Positions 50,525-62,592 of a stretch of DNA of 64,000 nucleotides are shown here, piece after piece. This stretch comes from Agrocybe praecox (taxonomy: Eukaryota; Basidiomycota; Agaricomycetes; Agaricales; Agrocybaceae). Under the pieces are notes generated by a model. That model was not told the origin of the DNA and did not search any database. It worked only from the letters and a program-made list of their open reading frames with translations. Both the position numbers and the translations under genes were made by a program. Every line of letters begins with the position of its first letter. The first letter of the stretch is position 1. Location: contig OZ024840.1 of NCBI GenBank assembly GCA_964017145.1, positions 4,154,001-4,218,000 on the forward strand, in the 5' to 3' direction.

Positions 50525-51126
50525 ATGCCCTCAGTGAGTATTGGATCCCCGCTCCACCATAAACATTTTTACTGACATACTTGAACAGATGTTCTCATCT
50601 TCGAAATCAAGTGTACGCCGGCTTACTTTTATGCATAACCACGCATCCATCTCACGCGTTTTTTTTTTTGTTGATCCCGCAGTCGCGCTCACAGAAACGC
50701 ACTTCATCAGTGTACAGTGGCAGAACGAGCTTCAGCTCCGACACTAGCACATTGGTATGCCATTGTCCATTCTTCGCCGTTGTCGCCAGTTCGCTAATGT
50801 TTTACTCGTCTCTTTTTTTTTCTATTGGTAGCTAAACGTCGACCTACCATCTTATTACCCCACATACTCCCCACCCAAATATGCTCAAGTTGTCGAGGTG
50901 TGTTTCAACCCCGGATTTTCTATCTCCTTGCACCATTCTCTATCGCCGTTCCACGTTCCTCGCCGCTCATAATTCACTTTTGGTTATACTCGGTGCTGAC
51001 TATTTCTTGTGATCCGATTTGCAGGAGGACATGCTTGACCCCGAGGACCAAGCTTGGGGATCGCCCCCTGCCACAAACTTCAAGTGGCTAAAACTGTCAA
51101 AAAAGTCCAAGTCAAGATCATCATGA
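50525..51126 (+). CDS. small five-exon protein of unknown function
   Basis: Five exons (50525-50533, 50589-50612, 50683-50754, 50832-50897, 51025-51126) give 90 residues, all introns phase 0 with GT-AG borders. The product starts MPSMFSSSKSSSRSQKRTSS, continues NVDLPSYYPTYSPPKYAQVV and ends NFKWLKLSKKSKSRSS. The Tyr/Pro segment contains PPKY, a PPxY form that can bind WW domains. There is no signal peptide or membrane segment. The start follows a CAACAACAATGCC context after a pyrimidine-rich leader. I do not recognise the family. Confidence 0.5.
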
Positions 51127-51622
51127 TTGGAACTTTACTTGAAGGCCAGGATAAGGAACCATTCAGGTGAGCATTTCAAACATCAAGCAACAACCCTGCA
51201 TACTAAAGCCGCCTCCTGAAATGATAGATTTCTTAACGGCCCTTTCAACCGTCTTGCCCATGTCAATGTATTATTGAAAGGCATACCCCTCCCTCGTCTA
51301 TCCATCCAGCCTTCTGCTTGGACTTCTTTCTTCGTTGCCGTCATACCCCGATTCTCAAACCATCAATTGTACTATATATTTGGGATACATACTGTAACAA
51401 TATCTGTAATATACGAGCGATAATAGAACAAAATTCTTAAAATACTCTTACAATCCGTGGAGACTGGCAGGTCGTTTATAGGCGTACAGTTCTGTCTAAG
51501 CAATTAAGGGCATGATCGGCTAAATGTCTATCTAAAGCAACCAACACAGTGGAACCACCGCCCGCTCAAAAATCCGTCGTAAGGAGCTTGCTGTTTTGAG
51601 CGCTGAACCGTAAGTACGGGTC
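51127..51622. other. convergent 3' flanks
   Basis: Between the small gene (+) and the SCI1-like gene (-). AT-rich, with no gene seen. Confidence 0.5.
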
Positions 51623-52986
51623 TCATCCGAATCGCTGTTTCGCTAGTTGCTGGAACATGTCCATGGTAGCCTACATGCGAAAAAGTATGCAAGTTAGTAA
51701 GTTGGAAATAATTTGATTTTGATTTTGATTTAAGGAGAAAAGGGAGTAATTGAGAAATAAAGAAAGCAAGCAATAGTCACCTTTTCTTTTTCCCTGAACG
51801 CAGACGTTCTCTCACGCACGCTATTTAATTTTTCTTCTTGCTTCTGTCTTTTGAAGTTGTCCCTTCTTGCAAGTCTAGAAATTAAATTAAGGATGTCATG
51901 TCAATTCGGGAGGGAGGCGGAAAGGGACAAATGAAATTGAGACGACATGATTGGTGAAGAAGGATAACGTACTGTTCCTTGAAACTGTCGCCTCCACCCA
52001 GTAAGGTCGACTCATCCAACTCGAGCCCCTCGTCTCCCCGTTCTCGGAAAGCTCGGTCGCCTTCGCGTTGGGCTCTTTTCTTTTCGAGCATTCCTTCCCT
52101 TCCGACAGGTTTTGGCCCGACCATTTCCTCGACCCGTTCTTTCGCCTCAAGCTTGTCCCGCTTACGTTGGTAAGCCCTCTCTTCGTCACGCTGCTCCTTA
52201 GTCAGTTCACGAGCGAGCGTGAGATCTGCGGCTGAGGGCATAGCCGGTCCCAGCACTGCGCGGCGGGTACTCCCACTGCCAGAAGCAGAGCCACTTGGAC
52301 GCGACGATGGTCCGTCTTCGTCATAATGTTCACGGTGGGAGGATGAAGATTTAGAACTTTTCCCATACGTTGCGGCTCCTACCTCTGCGCGAGCGGCTCG
52401 GAGCGCGTCTTCATCCGCACGGCTTTGGCTCTTTGAGGCGAAAGACCATTTGTATGACGTATTGGCGGTAGCAGGAATGGATCCTGGATCTATACCGTCA
52501 TAATATGTGCCTGGTAGAAACATAATGAAGTCAGCATTGGGATAAATATATTTGTGATGCTGCGCCTACGAGGTAATTTGCCTTTGTTCCAAGCCTGAAG
52601 CGGAGTGGAAGATCCGTTAAGAATGAAGAAAGCTGTGGAGGTTCAGAGGAAGATGACAATTACCTTGACGAATTTGCGAAAATAACTAGATTTACAATTA
52701 GATTCCACTAGCCAGATGCTATGCAATGCTCACCTCCGTGCTCTGTCTCCAGACAATCCGTCAAAGTACTTTATGGAGACTGTGAGCACACTATATCGTC
52801 ATTGACCACGAGGTACCCACATACCTTTCCTTTCTCCTCCTTCAACCACAACCTAAACTCATCGCTCTTCTGGAAATAATCCGACTCTGATATTGGAGAA
52901 ACACCATTTGGGAGGTCTACGCGTCTTTGTGGAGATTCAGAGCGATCCCTGGACCTAGAACGAGACCGAGAACGACGAGATGGCAT
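51623..52986 (-). CDS. RS-motif nuclear protein, style cell-cycle inhibitor 1 (SCI1)-like
   Basis: About seven exons on the minus strand. Exon 1 (52986-52825) starts MPSRRSRSRSRSRDRSESPQ, an Arg/Ser repeat typical of splicing-associated nuclear proteins, then DYFQKSDEFRLWLKEEKGK. Small exons give YFDGLSGDRAR, SYFRKFVKAWNKGKL and TYYDGIDPGSIP. The large exon has VLGPAMPSAADLTLARELTK, RKRDKLEAKERVEEMVGPKP and LLGGGDSFKEQ. The final exons read FREKEKATMDMFQQLAKQRF and stop at 51623. The order and the end (ATMDMFQ.LA) match SCI1-type proteins of plants and fungi, whose molecular role is poorly known. It shares a 677-bp divergent promoter region with the methyltransferase. Confidence 0.55.
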
Positions 52987-53663
52987 CCTTCGATTATTCT
53001 ATGGTATATTGCCTTTGTAGCAAGGCGTTATGAGGCTTTGGAATTTCGAAAACGAGTCTCAGTCGTAAGGAGCACAGTGCATACAAGTTGCAGCTCGAGT
53101 CGCGGACCGCAAAGCAGTGTTGACGTTTGTTGACCAGTGACTTCACTAATTGAATCGAACCAGACAAGGAAGCCACAACTGGTATTCTTAGATGTTCTTC
53201 CCTACAACGCCATCGACAAAGCGCCCGTCCTTTTTCTCGTCGTCCGCGACGTACCACGCGGAATACACAAGAAAATGGCGGATAAGTGATAACCTGTTAT
53301 TTTACCATATTTGCCAGTGACTTCCGGAGATCATCGGATCGAACTGCACGTGCGTTTTTTTCCATTGCTTATCTGAACGTCGTTTTTTCTGCTTTAGTAT
53401 CCTCCTGCTTTTTTCCCGAACACATAACTTTATCGCTTCCAAGATGCCTGTTCTCGTGCTATAAGGCTTGGGTACCGAAAGACCCTTGCCTCGACTCCAG
53501 AATCCAACTAGACGAATAGACTTATAGAAGAACGGGTAACGAAGCGCCAGCAAGACGATATACCTATCCATCTTTGCAATTTAGGATCCTTTGGATGAAG
53601 ATATACTAGTAGAACATACGATATCCACACATATATTTCAAGAATCTATAGACGACTGCGACA
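52987..53663. promoter_or_regulatory. divergent promoter region, SCI1-like/methyltransferase
   Basis: No gene was seen between these two start codons. The frames at 53286-53571 lack features. Regulatory role is inferred from position. Confidence 0.4.
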
Positions 53664-54872
53664 ATGGCCCAAACTTATCGAGAAACAATCGTTTCGTCGA
53701 CACCACTGACAACACCTTCCTTATCTCTGCCACCGCTTGGACGTTTGGCAGAGCATTCGACCGAAAGAGTTATACATGCATTGAAGAATTTGCAGAATCT
53801 CTATTGTCCATCTGCATCTGCATCCACTATTTTCGCAATTCCTAAGCGAAACATCAAACACATTATTCACGATACTTCTGTACCGGATTCCGGTTATGCA
53901 TCTGCAGAAGAGGACGACGACGACGAAGCTCTTACAACAGAAATTTCAGGCCCGGATGAAGAAAACTACGAGGCCCACGAAATTTTACGTTCCGATCCAT
54001 TTGAACGAGCATTTGCGATCAAATGGGTTACAGGTTTCGTTACCCGTTCATACGATTGGATAGATGCTGCCATATCTGATGAAGAGTCTCAAAAACGTTC
54101 GGGGATTTTGGACGAAGCTACTACACTGCTAGCTGCATTTGTAGGCAATAATGAAGAAGAGGACGTTGCCCTAACGCGGGCCTTTTCCTTCCCCGGAAAT
54201 ATTCATGTCGAGCTCAATGATGCCCCGTTGTCGAAGGAAGACCACACCTCCGTTGGATTACAGAGCTGGGGAAGCTCCATTCTCCTAGCAGATCGGCTCT
54301 GCTCCGAGCCAGAATTCTTTTCGTTGGTCCCTCGTACCGATGGCCGACCACTGCGTATTCTCGAACTCGGAGCAGGAACTGGTATGCTAAGCATCGTCGC
54401 ATCCAAGATCCTGCAAGGCTCTCCTTTAGAAATTGTTGCCACCGACTATCACCCGGATGTGCTGGACAATTTATCCAAGAATATATTCACCAACTTCTCT
54501 TCCTCCTCATCCATTACCGTCACTGCTTTGAACTGGGAAACCCCATCTTATGAATCACCTTTCGACAAGCCATTTGATATCATCCTGGCTGCAGATGTCA
54601 TTTATCACCCATGTCACGCAAAATGGATCAAGGGATGCGTTAAGAACCTTTTGGATCGCTCTCCGGGCGCTAATGGTGTTTTTTGGCTCATCATTCCTGT
54701 TCGAACCACAGGGAGACATGAGGGTATGGATGCAACCGTTGACGCTCTTTTTCACGACAAGTTGACTGGTGGATTGGTTGTTCTGCATCGAGAAGAAGTT
54801 GGTAGACAAGGAAATGTCGGCAGAGCCGACGAAGGCGCGTACAAATTGTTTAAGATAGGTTGGGTCAATTAA
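53664..54872 (+). CDS. family-16 (METTL21/FAM86-type) lysine methyltransferase-like protein
   Basis: Single exon, 402 residues. The C-terminal half is a class I SAM-dependent methyltransferase: SVGLQSWGSSILLADRLC (pre-I region), motif I RILELGAGTGMLSIVASK near 54350, post-I IVATDYHPDVLDNL near 54435 and ILAADVIYHP near 54585 (the substrate-side D/ExxY-like position). It ends with a VLHREEVGR strand and YKLFKIGWVN. These are Methyltransf_16 features; relatives methylate lysines on translation factors and chaperones. The N-terminal 170 residues include an acidic stretch (SAEEDDDDEA) and a predicted helical part like that of FAM86/EEF2KMT proteins. Target protein unknown. It is one of the few intronless genes here. 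Confidence 0.8.
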   Translation: MAQTYRETIVSSTPLTTPSLSLPPLGRLAEHSTERVIHALKNLQNLYCPSASASTIFAIPKRNIKHIIHDTSVPDSGYASAEEDDDDEALTTEISGPDEENYEAHEILRSDPFERAFAIKWVTGFVTRSYDWIDAAISDEESQKRSGILDEATTLLAAFVGNNEEEDVALTRAFSFPGNIHVELNDAPLSKEDHTSVGLQSWGSSILLADRLCSEPEFFSLVPRTDGRPLRILELGAGTGMLSIVASKILQGSPLEIVATDYHPDVLDNLSKNIFTNFSSSSSITVTALNWETPSYESPFDKPFDIILAADVIYHPCHAKWIKGCVKNLLDRSPGANGVFWLIIPVRTTGRHEGMDATVDALFHDKLTGGLVVLHREEVGRQGNVGRADEGAYKLFKIGWVN

Positions 54873-55814
54873 TGCTTTTAATTTTGGAGAATCCTTAATG
54901 GACTCTCCACGTTATTCGTTATGTGATCGTTTTTTAAGTCCTTATTGCTCTTTCTTCAACACTCCACGTTCAGTTCATTTTCTATAATTTCTTCTTACCC
55001 CATGGTGACTACTTACGCGCTCGGTTGTAAGTTTACTAACCGACAGGCACACGTCGTTTCTTCTTCTAGTTTTCGACGAGCGCCCGTTCCCATCGCCCCG
55101 CTATTTCAGCAGCTCAAATATAATCTGGGGCTCCATATCACCGTTGTTCGTTCCTCAGCAAATCCACTTTACAGCACCTTTATGATTTACCTAGGTGTCT
55201 GCAAAAACCCATATCAGGATCTCCGCGGGGTGTAGGTCCCGTTCTTCTCGCTGTACTCGAATCTGGATACCCTTATACCCACCGCCAATAATTGTCGGCT
55301 TTTTATCCTATGGATGCTTCTTTCAAGATCTTCCAGCGCTGGAGTTCGGGGAGGGGGCATACAAGTTACCTCTAACTTGGTTTATTCCCGTTATTTTCGC
55401 TCTGTGTGCTAAATAAAGTCATATTCGCGCACTTACACTCAAGGAACGGGTTTTTTATCCTGACGGCACATTTACTGGCGACATTTCTTCTTCTTCTACG
55501 GTGTCGATACACCTCAGGAGCTCCGCTTCCTTGTTCTATTCGTCGATGGGCCTGGACAAGACACCATCTTCTGCCGCGTATGCATATTCTCTTCGACACA
55601 TTCCTCGTTGATTCTTTTTTCTCATAGTTGGATGTTCCCACTTCTTGTAATCCTTTACCAGGCGTCCGGTCTCTTTATTCTGGCTTACCTTTTCATCTAA
55701 CGTGAACGAACTCTAATAGCCCTCACACTCAACGTCATTGATACCTGTCTTTGAAAACTTCCATCCTCTAGTCTCAGCTCACTTATATCATCTAGATGAC
55801 ACTTAAATATCGCA
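54873..55814. other. T-rich intergenic region
   Basis: The plus frames at 54945-55235 and 55406-55627 are pyrimidine-rich and have no family features. No gene is supported. Confidence 0.4.
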
Positions 55815-56114
55815 ATGCTACCCGCGAACAAAGTTTGGGCTCTTCAGGAAGCCGGTCTTGTTGTTAACTTCCCACCTCCAGCCAAAAAGAAGTTATTGAA
55901 GAGAAATTCTAGTTCTTCCTCTGAAGTATGTTCATGGCCATCTGGCCTCTAATTCGTACCTCATTCGTCTCCGAGTCTAGGCACAAGGCAGAACGATTTT
56001 CGCGACACTGTCGCACATGCACCACCACCGTACCCATCTGATACATGGCCATGTTCAACAACCTCTTGTCGAACGTTCAACGAACTTAATTATCTTAATC
56101 CAATTCCCCGATAA
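55815..56114 (+). CDS. small two-exon protein of unknown function
   Basis: Exons 55815-55925 and 55992-56114 join in phase 0 to 77 residues. The product starts MLPANKVWALQEAGLVVNFP then PPAKKKLLKRNSSSSSE, and ends NDFRDTVAHAPPPYPSDTWP plus CSTTSCRTFNELNYLNPIPR. The intron is 66 nt, GT-AG. There is a Lys/Arg cluster and a PPPYPSD segment (PPxY type). I do not recognise the family. An alternative acceptor 11 nt upstream gives a less protein-like tail. Confidence 0.4.
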
Positions 56115-56961
56115 TCGGTCCCGCTCCCGACCCGTATCTTTCAAATGCAGGTAAATTCGCGCCCACGCAAGCGACAGCTATTACTATTTTTTGCGATTGG
56201 GTGTATGCTGAGTATCTGCTTTGACTCATTAAGACATGATGATGATCTTCCTATGTCTCTGGGCGTGGCACCGAGGACATAAAGTCAGATAGGCTAACAG
56301 CAATAGCACAAAACCAAGCTATAATCTGTACTACTTCTGCGTTGAAGTCAACTGACTCCTCATGCACAGGTTAAAATTTATACGCCACAGTGAACATCAC
56401 TTGCGAAATTTGTATCTATATACGTTCTAACCCTCAAAAATGTTTTATGCATGACGTGCATGATCGATCGTATTGCATTGATACTCTAATATTGTATTTT
56501 TTGTCTGTGCTGTTTTTGGGATTTGATATGTATAAAAAATTTCTAATAATATCATGCTCACAGAGAAAATTGGTGTAGGTTTGTAGAGAGCTTCACGGCC
56601 GCCGGCAAAGGGCAGTTATGCTCTAAAAATACCTCAGTTCCCATCCCAATATCCTTCCAAGTGAGAGGATGAGTCCCACATTATTGTTTCTATACTCACG
56701 CACACATGCTGTCTGTTACATCTTTAGCACAGAGCGTTAGCCAGTGCAGAAGGCTCAGTGTCATCTCGACTCTTAATTACCATGCCACCGGTTTTACGGG
56801 AGGTCATGAAGAAGGATTGGAAGATTTTTGTCAAATACTGCTGATATCAAGATAGAGCATGTTCTTCAACAATGACTGAGAAAATTTGTTGCTAAAAATT
56901 GGATGGTATATACATAGATACGTCAATCTTCTGGAGTCTTATGGCCTTCATCATCACATGT
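56115..56961. other. intergenic region upstream of the lipase stop
   Basis: AT-rich with short frames only. No gene was seen; it includes the 3' flank of the lipase. Confidence 0.5.
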
Positions 56962-58467
56962 TCAGCAGCCCATCTCAACGCCGTCGTAAGGCCCATCATG
57001 GTCACTGGTCGATCCATCGAAGACATTGGGAACATCCCCTGTGGTGCATTCCGTGCTCGTGTTGTCTTGACCTGAAGGGATGTTCAGATAATAGATTATG
57101 AGAGACGACAACAATCGCCACATAAACTTACCAGGGCAGCTGACCCATTGGTTGTTGTCCATGATGTGTACTTCGCCTGATGCATGGTGATAACCTAAGA
57201 AGCGACCTATAAGATCATATATATTAGTTGGACATGAGTTGACCGAATCTAAAATTCGCGTACCTGGGAGAATGGGCACTAAATCCTCCCTTAAAGAAAG
57301 AATGGGCATCAGTATTAGTTGGATTTTGAATGTCAGCTGTCGCCCCAATACGAGTGTAGTGGGCAAGACTGATGAATAAGCGGAGAATGATACGGATGAG
57401 ACTCACTTGTTGTTGATATGCGTAAGACTGAGATGTGCGTCGACGTAGTCAGCGAATGCCTGGTTACCGACCTATTGAAACAAATATCATGAGCAGATCC
57501 AAAAAAAAGGGACTCATCCCGTAGACAAGATGAACAAGTCTGATACACACTCTGGGCATGCCGTAGGTGATGGTTTGGAATGTAACCCCGCTGACATGGA
57601 GAGGCAAGTAAACACCGTCGAGGAGGGCAAGTGCTCCACCTAGGAAATCTTTGATAAGCGATCATATTCTCTTTATAGCGTAAGAAATTCCTTACCGAGT
57701 GAATGGCCAACGACAGTAACTTTCTTGGCGCCGTGAGCCGAAATGGTTGTCTGGACGGCGGAAAGAATGGCAGAAGCAGTCCTATAACCAGGACAAGGAT
57801 TAGCCGCAAAAACCTATGAGGTTAGTAACATTAAACCAACTTCGCTTGTTCTTTAAGGAATCCGTCATGACCTTCAATGGAAGAACTAAGTCCGGGGAAG
57901 AGTGTCGTGTCGAAATTACTCAAGACAGCCTCTGCGTCTGTAAGATCCGCCTCGCTGTTGATTGAAAGAATGGTAAGTCGCAGGTAAATTTCATTATCAG
58001 AACGATGTTCCTCACATCTCCGACGTATCAGTTCCCTGGTGAGCTACGATGACAGAGCCTTGCGAGGGCGAGAATCCAACATACCCTACAGGCGCAATAT
58101 GAGTAACGTAATTATTCAATTTTTGATACGTAAACTTACAGAACTGAACGGAAGAACCGTCTCCCCCCGAAGCGGTTGGAATGAAATCCGCGTTCGCATT
58201 GCAATTAGCTATTTAGAGGAGAGTTAGTGTGTCCCAAAATGAATTAAATGCATATCCCGTACCTCCGCAATTCCATGCTAGCGTGTTGGCAGGTTGGCAG
58301 TAGGCAGTGCTTGCAAAGAATGTGAATGGTTTGAAAGCAGAAATTTGTGCAGTGGTCAGGGCAGTTATGCTCTGTCTCTTCGAAAGTTCGGAGAGAGCAG
58401 GAGCGCCTAACACACTGGACGCCGACAAGAGCAGAGCAGAGAAGACAAAGCTACTGAACAACTTCAT
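56962..58467 (-). CDS. secreted class-3 lipase / feruloyl esterase-like
   Basis: The gene has about nine exons and encodes roughly 300 residues. A clear signal peptide starts at 58467 (MKLFSSFVFSALLLSASSVL, then GAPALSELSKRQ with a KR propeptide site). The fold-defining blocks are SAYCQPANTLAWNCGG-type N terminus, FVGYSPSQGSVIVAHQGT-like strand near 58060 and VTVVGHSLGGA with the nucleophile Ser near 57715. VTFQTITYGMPRVGNQAFAD follows near 57540. The acid is in NKEDLVPILPG (near 57270) and the catalytic His most likely in HHASGEVHIMD (near 57180). The C terminus DHDGPYDGVEMGC is typical of these enzymes. It hydrolyses acylglycerols or related esters outside the cell. Confidence 0.9.
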
Positions 58468-59406
58468 GATACTGTCGTGGCCTTAGCTAACGAGCACGGA
58501 CTCGAAGAACTGCAGGACCGGGTAAAGTCGACGGATGTAGGGGTGGTTCGAAGAATTTGACGGTCATTTTAGCCAGACTTTATAGGATTTCTTTGTACCT
58601 GGAAGTGATGCGAGTTCGTGATGATGAGAATGTGATTGTTCGAGAAGCTTTACCAATGCATGGAAAACGCACAGGGATAAGAGCAAATCCCACCACATAT
58701 GGCTAACGCGCATCCTAGTGCATGCAGATGTTGACATGACAATCAAAATGCAGGCGATAGTTTGAGGTTGATTGAAGCTAAACATAGGTTGCGTCTGTGC
58801 ATGGGTCATGGCGATCATGAAATCCACGCAGACGAAATAGTCCTTCAAGTGATCGAAATCACAGAAAATTGAGAAAGAGATCCAAAAATAACTTACATGC
58901 ACTGTGGATGGTGACCGGTCGGATTAAACGTGTCTGCAAATATACAAAAAACACTCCAGCATCATATGGGCCATTCACGACTATCATATGCATTATCTTC
59001 TGGTTGTATACTCATCGAACGTTTTATAGTGAACTTGGCAAGCGTCGTTATAACCACGGCGGGAATTCTGCTGACCATTAAGTAGAACTTGAAAATGACC
59101 AGTGAGCTGTGGTCGGCCGGTCCGGTGACCAGCAACTGCCGCGCCTTTGATGCCGTCGTAGGAACATATTGAAGCCCTGCGGAATTTTCTCGTTCTTGTT
59201 GTAGCATTTATTGGGCGTTCGAGTGTACATATATAGAGAAAAACAGTAAAAAAAAGGTGTAGCTGCTTGGGCGGGCCTCTTTCGTGTTTAAGGCCTGACG
59301 GTGTTTACATTTATCTATTTGCCTCCCAGGAACGTTAACCGATGGTATAATTAGGAATAACCCGCTGTGGATACGTTCGTCGCGGGTTCGCTAGGTCGAG
59401 GAGCTC
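58468..59406. other. region between lipase and GCDKT-thioredoxin gene
   Basis: Upstream part is the lipase promoter. The minus frames 58564-58902 and 58962-59207 have no recognisable domain. No gene is supported. Confidence 0.4.
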
Positions 59407-62222
59407 CTAATACAGTAGAAATATTAACGACTTGAGATAAGCATGTCGCTGGGACCAACAAACCCTAAGTTCCCGGTCTTTAGGTCCTATTTTCCTATCA
59501 ATTTCAACGCCATTGATCCATAAAATAAATGCCGGAAGCTTTCGCATCTTTAGGGAGGAAAAATGAAATCATGTTGTCGAAAGGCTCACCTCTTCGACGT
59601 TATATGGGCCAGCGTTTGTGACAATATCTGGATTTTCGTCGCAGTCAACTGTATAGAAACGAAGATATCTCGTATAATCCGGACTCAACGAGTAGAGACC
59701 GTATGTCGGTCTGATATTTTTGCAGGGAAGAGACCACTGAACGTAGAACATGACAACAAAAGTGGCCCTGCTGTTTATCTGAGGAGTTTGTAGTGATGAA
59801 CAGGGCGACGCAGTAATTCGTTGAGCATTACATACTGTGTCCCGTAATTCCTCTCGCGATAGTATGGGCCCAGGACTAGTTGGGGTGAGTGGCAGAACGG
59901 ACAAGGCAGCCGTATTATTTTCGATGCCTTCTGTCGATATCTTTGGTTTTGGTGCTCGGGTACGAGTCCAGTTAGCCGTCTTTCCACTCTTTCCAGAAAA
60001 CCCGGCTCTCCCTTCTTTTGAATAAGGCCCCTTTCGAGGAGGGGTACTATCATATCCATCTTTGGAGACCCCCGCAACGATGCCAGGGTTTGCTAGAGTT
60101 TTGCTGGAAATCACGATCTTACCATCCTTCCCAAGCGAATCACCCTCATCATTAGTAACACTAGTCTCGGGGCCAAGCTTTGGAGCGATAATTAATTCAA
60201 GAAAAGATATTTCAATCAAAATAGTTGTTTACCATCGAATCATCGTAGCCCTGGTAGCCCATGCCGTCTTCATGAATAAAAGGATGCTCGGAAGAATATA
60301 ACGAGCCATCTCCCTCAGAAAAGCTCCATGTCAAGAATCCTGAAACGAGAGCCATCGGTACTCGTCAATCATAAGAAAATGAGTCATACCGTCGCTTGGG
60401 TACTCGACCATTGCAGCTTCTCGGTCCATTATTCTTTGATAAAGTTCCTCCGAACCGGGAGTCTCACGGTCGTCCTGACAGAACATGATTCTGCTGAGAA
60501 AGAATATCGAATCAATAAGAATAACGTACATCTCGTAGAACTGATATCCAATCATTATCTTCAGTCATAACAATCCTGGAGCTCGGGTATTGTGACCCAA
60601 ACTGCACAAACTACTCAGAGGACTGGAGAAGAAGTCATAATTAAAGATTGGTGCGTACGTTCTTCCACAAGAATTTGTTAAGTAGTTTTGACGGGTGACC
60701 GATCTACGAATTTTCGGCGTCAGATATAATCATGTCGAGGAGGAACATTGAAATAGGAATGCATACCATTTGGGTAGACACATTAGAAGAAATGGTAAGA
60801 TCACGTCGATATCCCCCCGTCTGACGAGATGCTGTATTTGTTTCGAGTAGCCCAGAGTTTTGCGATGAAGTACTATCTCGTATATGAGAATTTATGACAT
60901 CTTGTTCAAGTGTTTCGTCCGGATCGAGTCCAACTTCGAGATATAAGCTTCTCTTCATCTCCTGCCACACATCGTCGCGAAGAGTACCTGTTAGTGTGCG
61001 TGCAAACAGGCACTGGTTCTGTACATTGTCCCCTTCCGTATTCGAGTCATTGTCAGCCGAGCGTAAAGCTTCAATACTCCCAACATTAGGTCCTGTCCGG
61101 GCGTCAAACGACCCAGAGTACTCCCACTTGTAAGAATGGCTTGAGTGAACAGGCTGGAATCTCAGTCGTACAGCCTCGGTAGATTTAACAAAAGTTGCAA
61201 TTCCCCACGAGTCAGTCTTGTCGCATCCGGTCACAAGGAGGACATCCCCGTTTTCGGCGTCGCAGTCGCGGTCTTGTATGATAAATCGATACCAGCTCTC
61301 GATATTCTCTGCAATATATCCTCTCAGACGACGTGTGCCTATCACGTCTTCCGAGAGAGCACCGTGGGGCATAGCGAGTATGGCTCCTTCGGCAGCGGAC
61401 GATTCAAATACGAGGTCAACGGCTCTTTTAGAATATGAGATTGCGTCACAGCCAGCAAGTTTCAAGAAATCGAGACTTACGGTGAATCGCTGTACTGCCT
61501 TCTGGAAATCTCAATTGACTCGCTTGCAACATAGCTACCAGCGTCATACTCTTGTACCTTCCTTATGTTCAAACTATCCAAGGGCGGGTGGAGAGGTTTG
61601 AATCTTTCCGGGACGCCTCCAGAGTTAATGGGATGGTCTGCGGAGTAACATATGTTGAAGAAGAAATCAAAGCTCCCTGAAGCAGATAGGACACCAACGT
61701 CGCCGATAGAAACTCCCTTTCTCTGATACGCAATAGACAGATTATATGGTGGCTCCGGGATCCATAGAGGAGAACCACGCCTCTTGGTAACAATATTTCG
61801 ATGATATATCTCTGAACTTCTCTGATCAGAGCGCTGGGCCGGAGCAGACGAGACGCTCGCCTGTTGGGGACTGCTCTCCTCGGCCTTCACTTGGAATGCC
61901 ATAGTGTCAGGCTTGTCCGTATATTTTAATAATGTGCCACGCACCATTGGGCTGCTTCTGGACGTTGCTGCTTCTGATTGTGGTGGAGGACCTATACAAT
62001 AGTTGGATCAGTGAGGATATGGTATTAAAATTACGCTTCTTGGGTGTACTGTTAAAAATTGTAATATTTCCACCGGCCGACATTATGCTTCCACCATGTA
62101 TATCAAAGTCCCGTGAAGCCCCAAACAATCCAGTTCCAGAACTTCCAGCACGATTATCAGAATCATACGCTGAGAGGTACAAATGATAATTCTACATACC
62201 TTGCTATAAGACTTGTCGCCAT
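59407..62222 (-). CDS. GCDKT-family protein with C-terminal thioredoxin-like domain
   Basis: Multi-exon gene of roughly 700-750 residues. Exon 1 (62222-62200, MATSLIA) joins SSGTGLFGASRDFDIHGGSI, which ends in a Gly-rich motif (GGSIMSAGGNITIFN). RGSPLWIPEPPYNLSIAYQR and GVSIGDVGVLSASGSFDFFF follow (61670-61770). The core GDVLLVTGCDKTDSWGIATF is near 61230 and NQCLFARTLTGTLRDDVW near 60985. These blocks match, from memory, a large uncharacterised agaricomycete family. A Ser/Thr/Lys-rich linker (59850-60180) leads to a thioredoxin-like segment: TFVVMFYVQWSLPCKNIRP, then RFYTVDCDENPDIVTNA. The last exons give KLPAFILWINGVEIDR, where LPA is the cis-Pro position. The active site is WSLPC instead of WCGPC. 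The stop may be 59407 or 59424. A split into two genes is possible but no second start or terminator is evident. Confidence 0.6.
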
Positions 62223-62592
62223 GGAAGAATGATGGCCTTCAAAACGATAAGCACTCGATTCAGCCACGTCCAAATGGCGATCCTTGATTTGAAAACCCTC
62301 GTAAGATCGCTTATTTAAAATGAGGGTCTTTCTTTAAAAGGCAACCTACTCTGAGAACTCGTAAGTCGCTTGCTGGTGAAAGGCTTCTGCGTCTTTTTGC
62401 AAGGGTAACCTGAGTGTTGGGTGCGTAATGTGAGCATCATGTAGTAGCCGTTTGGGCACCAGTGAGCATACGGGAGAACTCCTACCATGCGCCATGACGT
62501 TATCAATGTTTTTGAAACCGAACAGAAGAGCTCAAGTGCTCAATGCGAAAGGAAGTAAGATGTTTTAGGCAGTGTTGGGCGAAGGTCATGGG
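62223..62592. promoter_or_regulatory. upstream region of the GCDKT-thioredoxin gene
   Basis: No gene is seen between the start codon at 62222 and the TIR element at 62593. Promoter role is inferred from position only. Confidence 0.3.
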
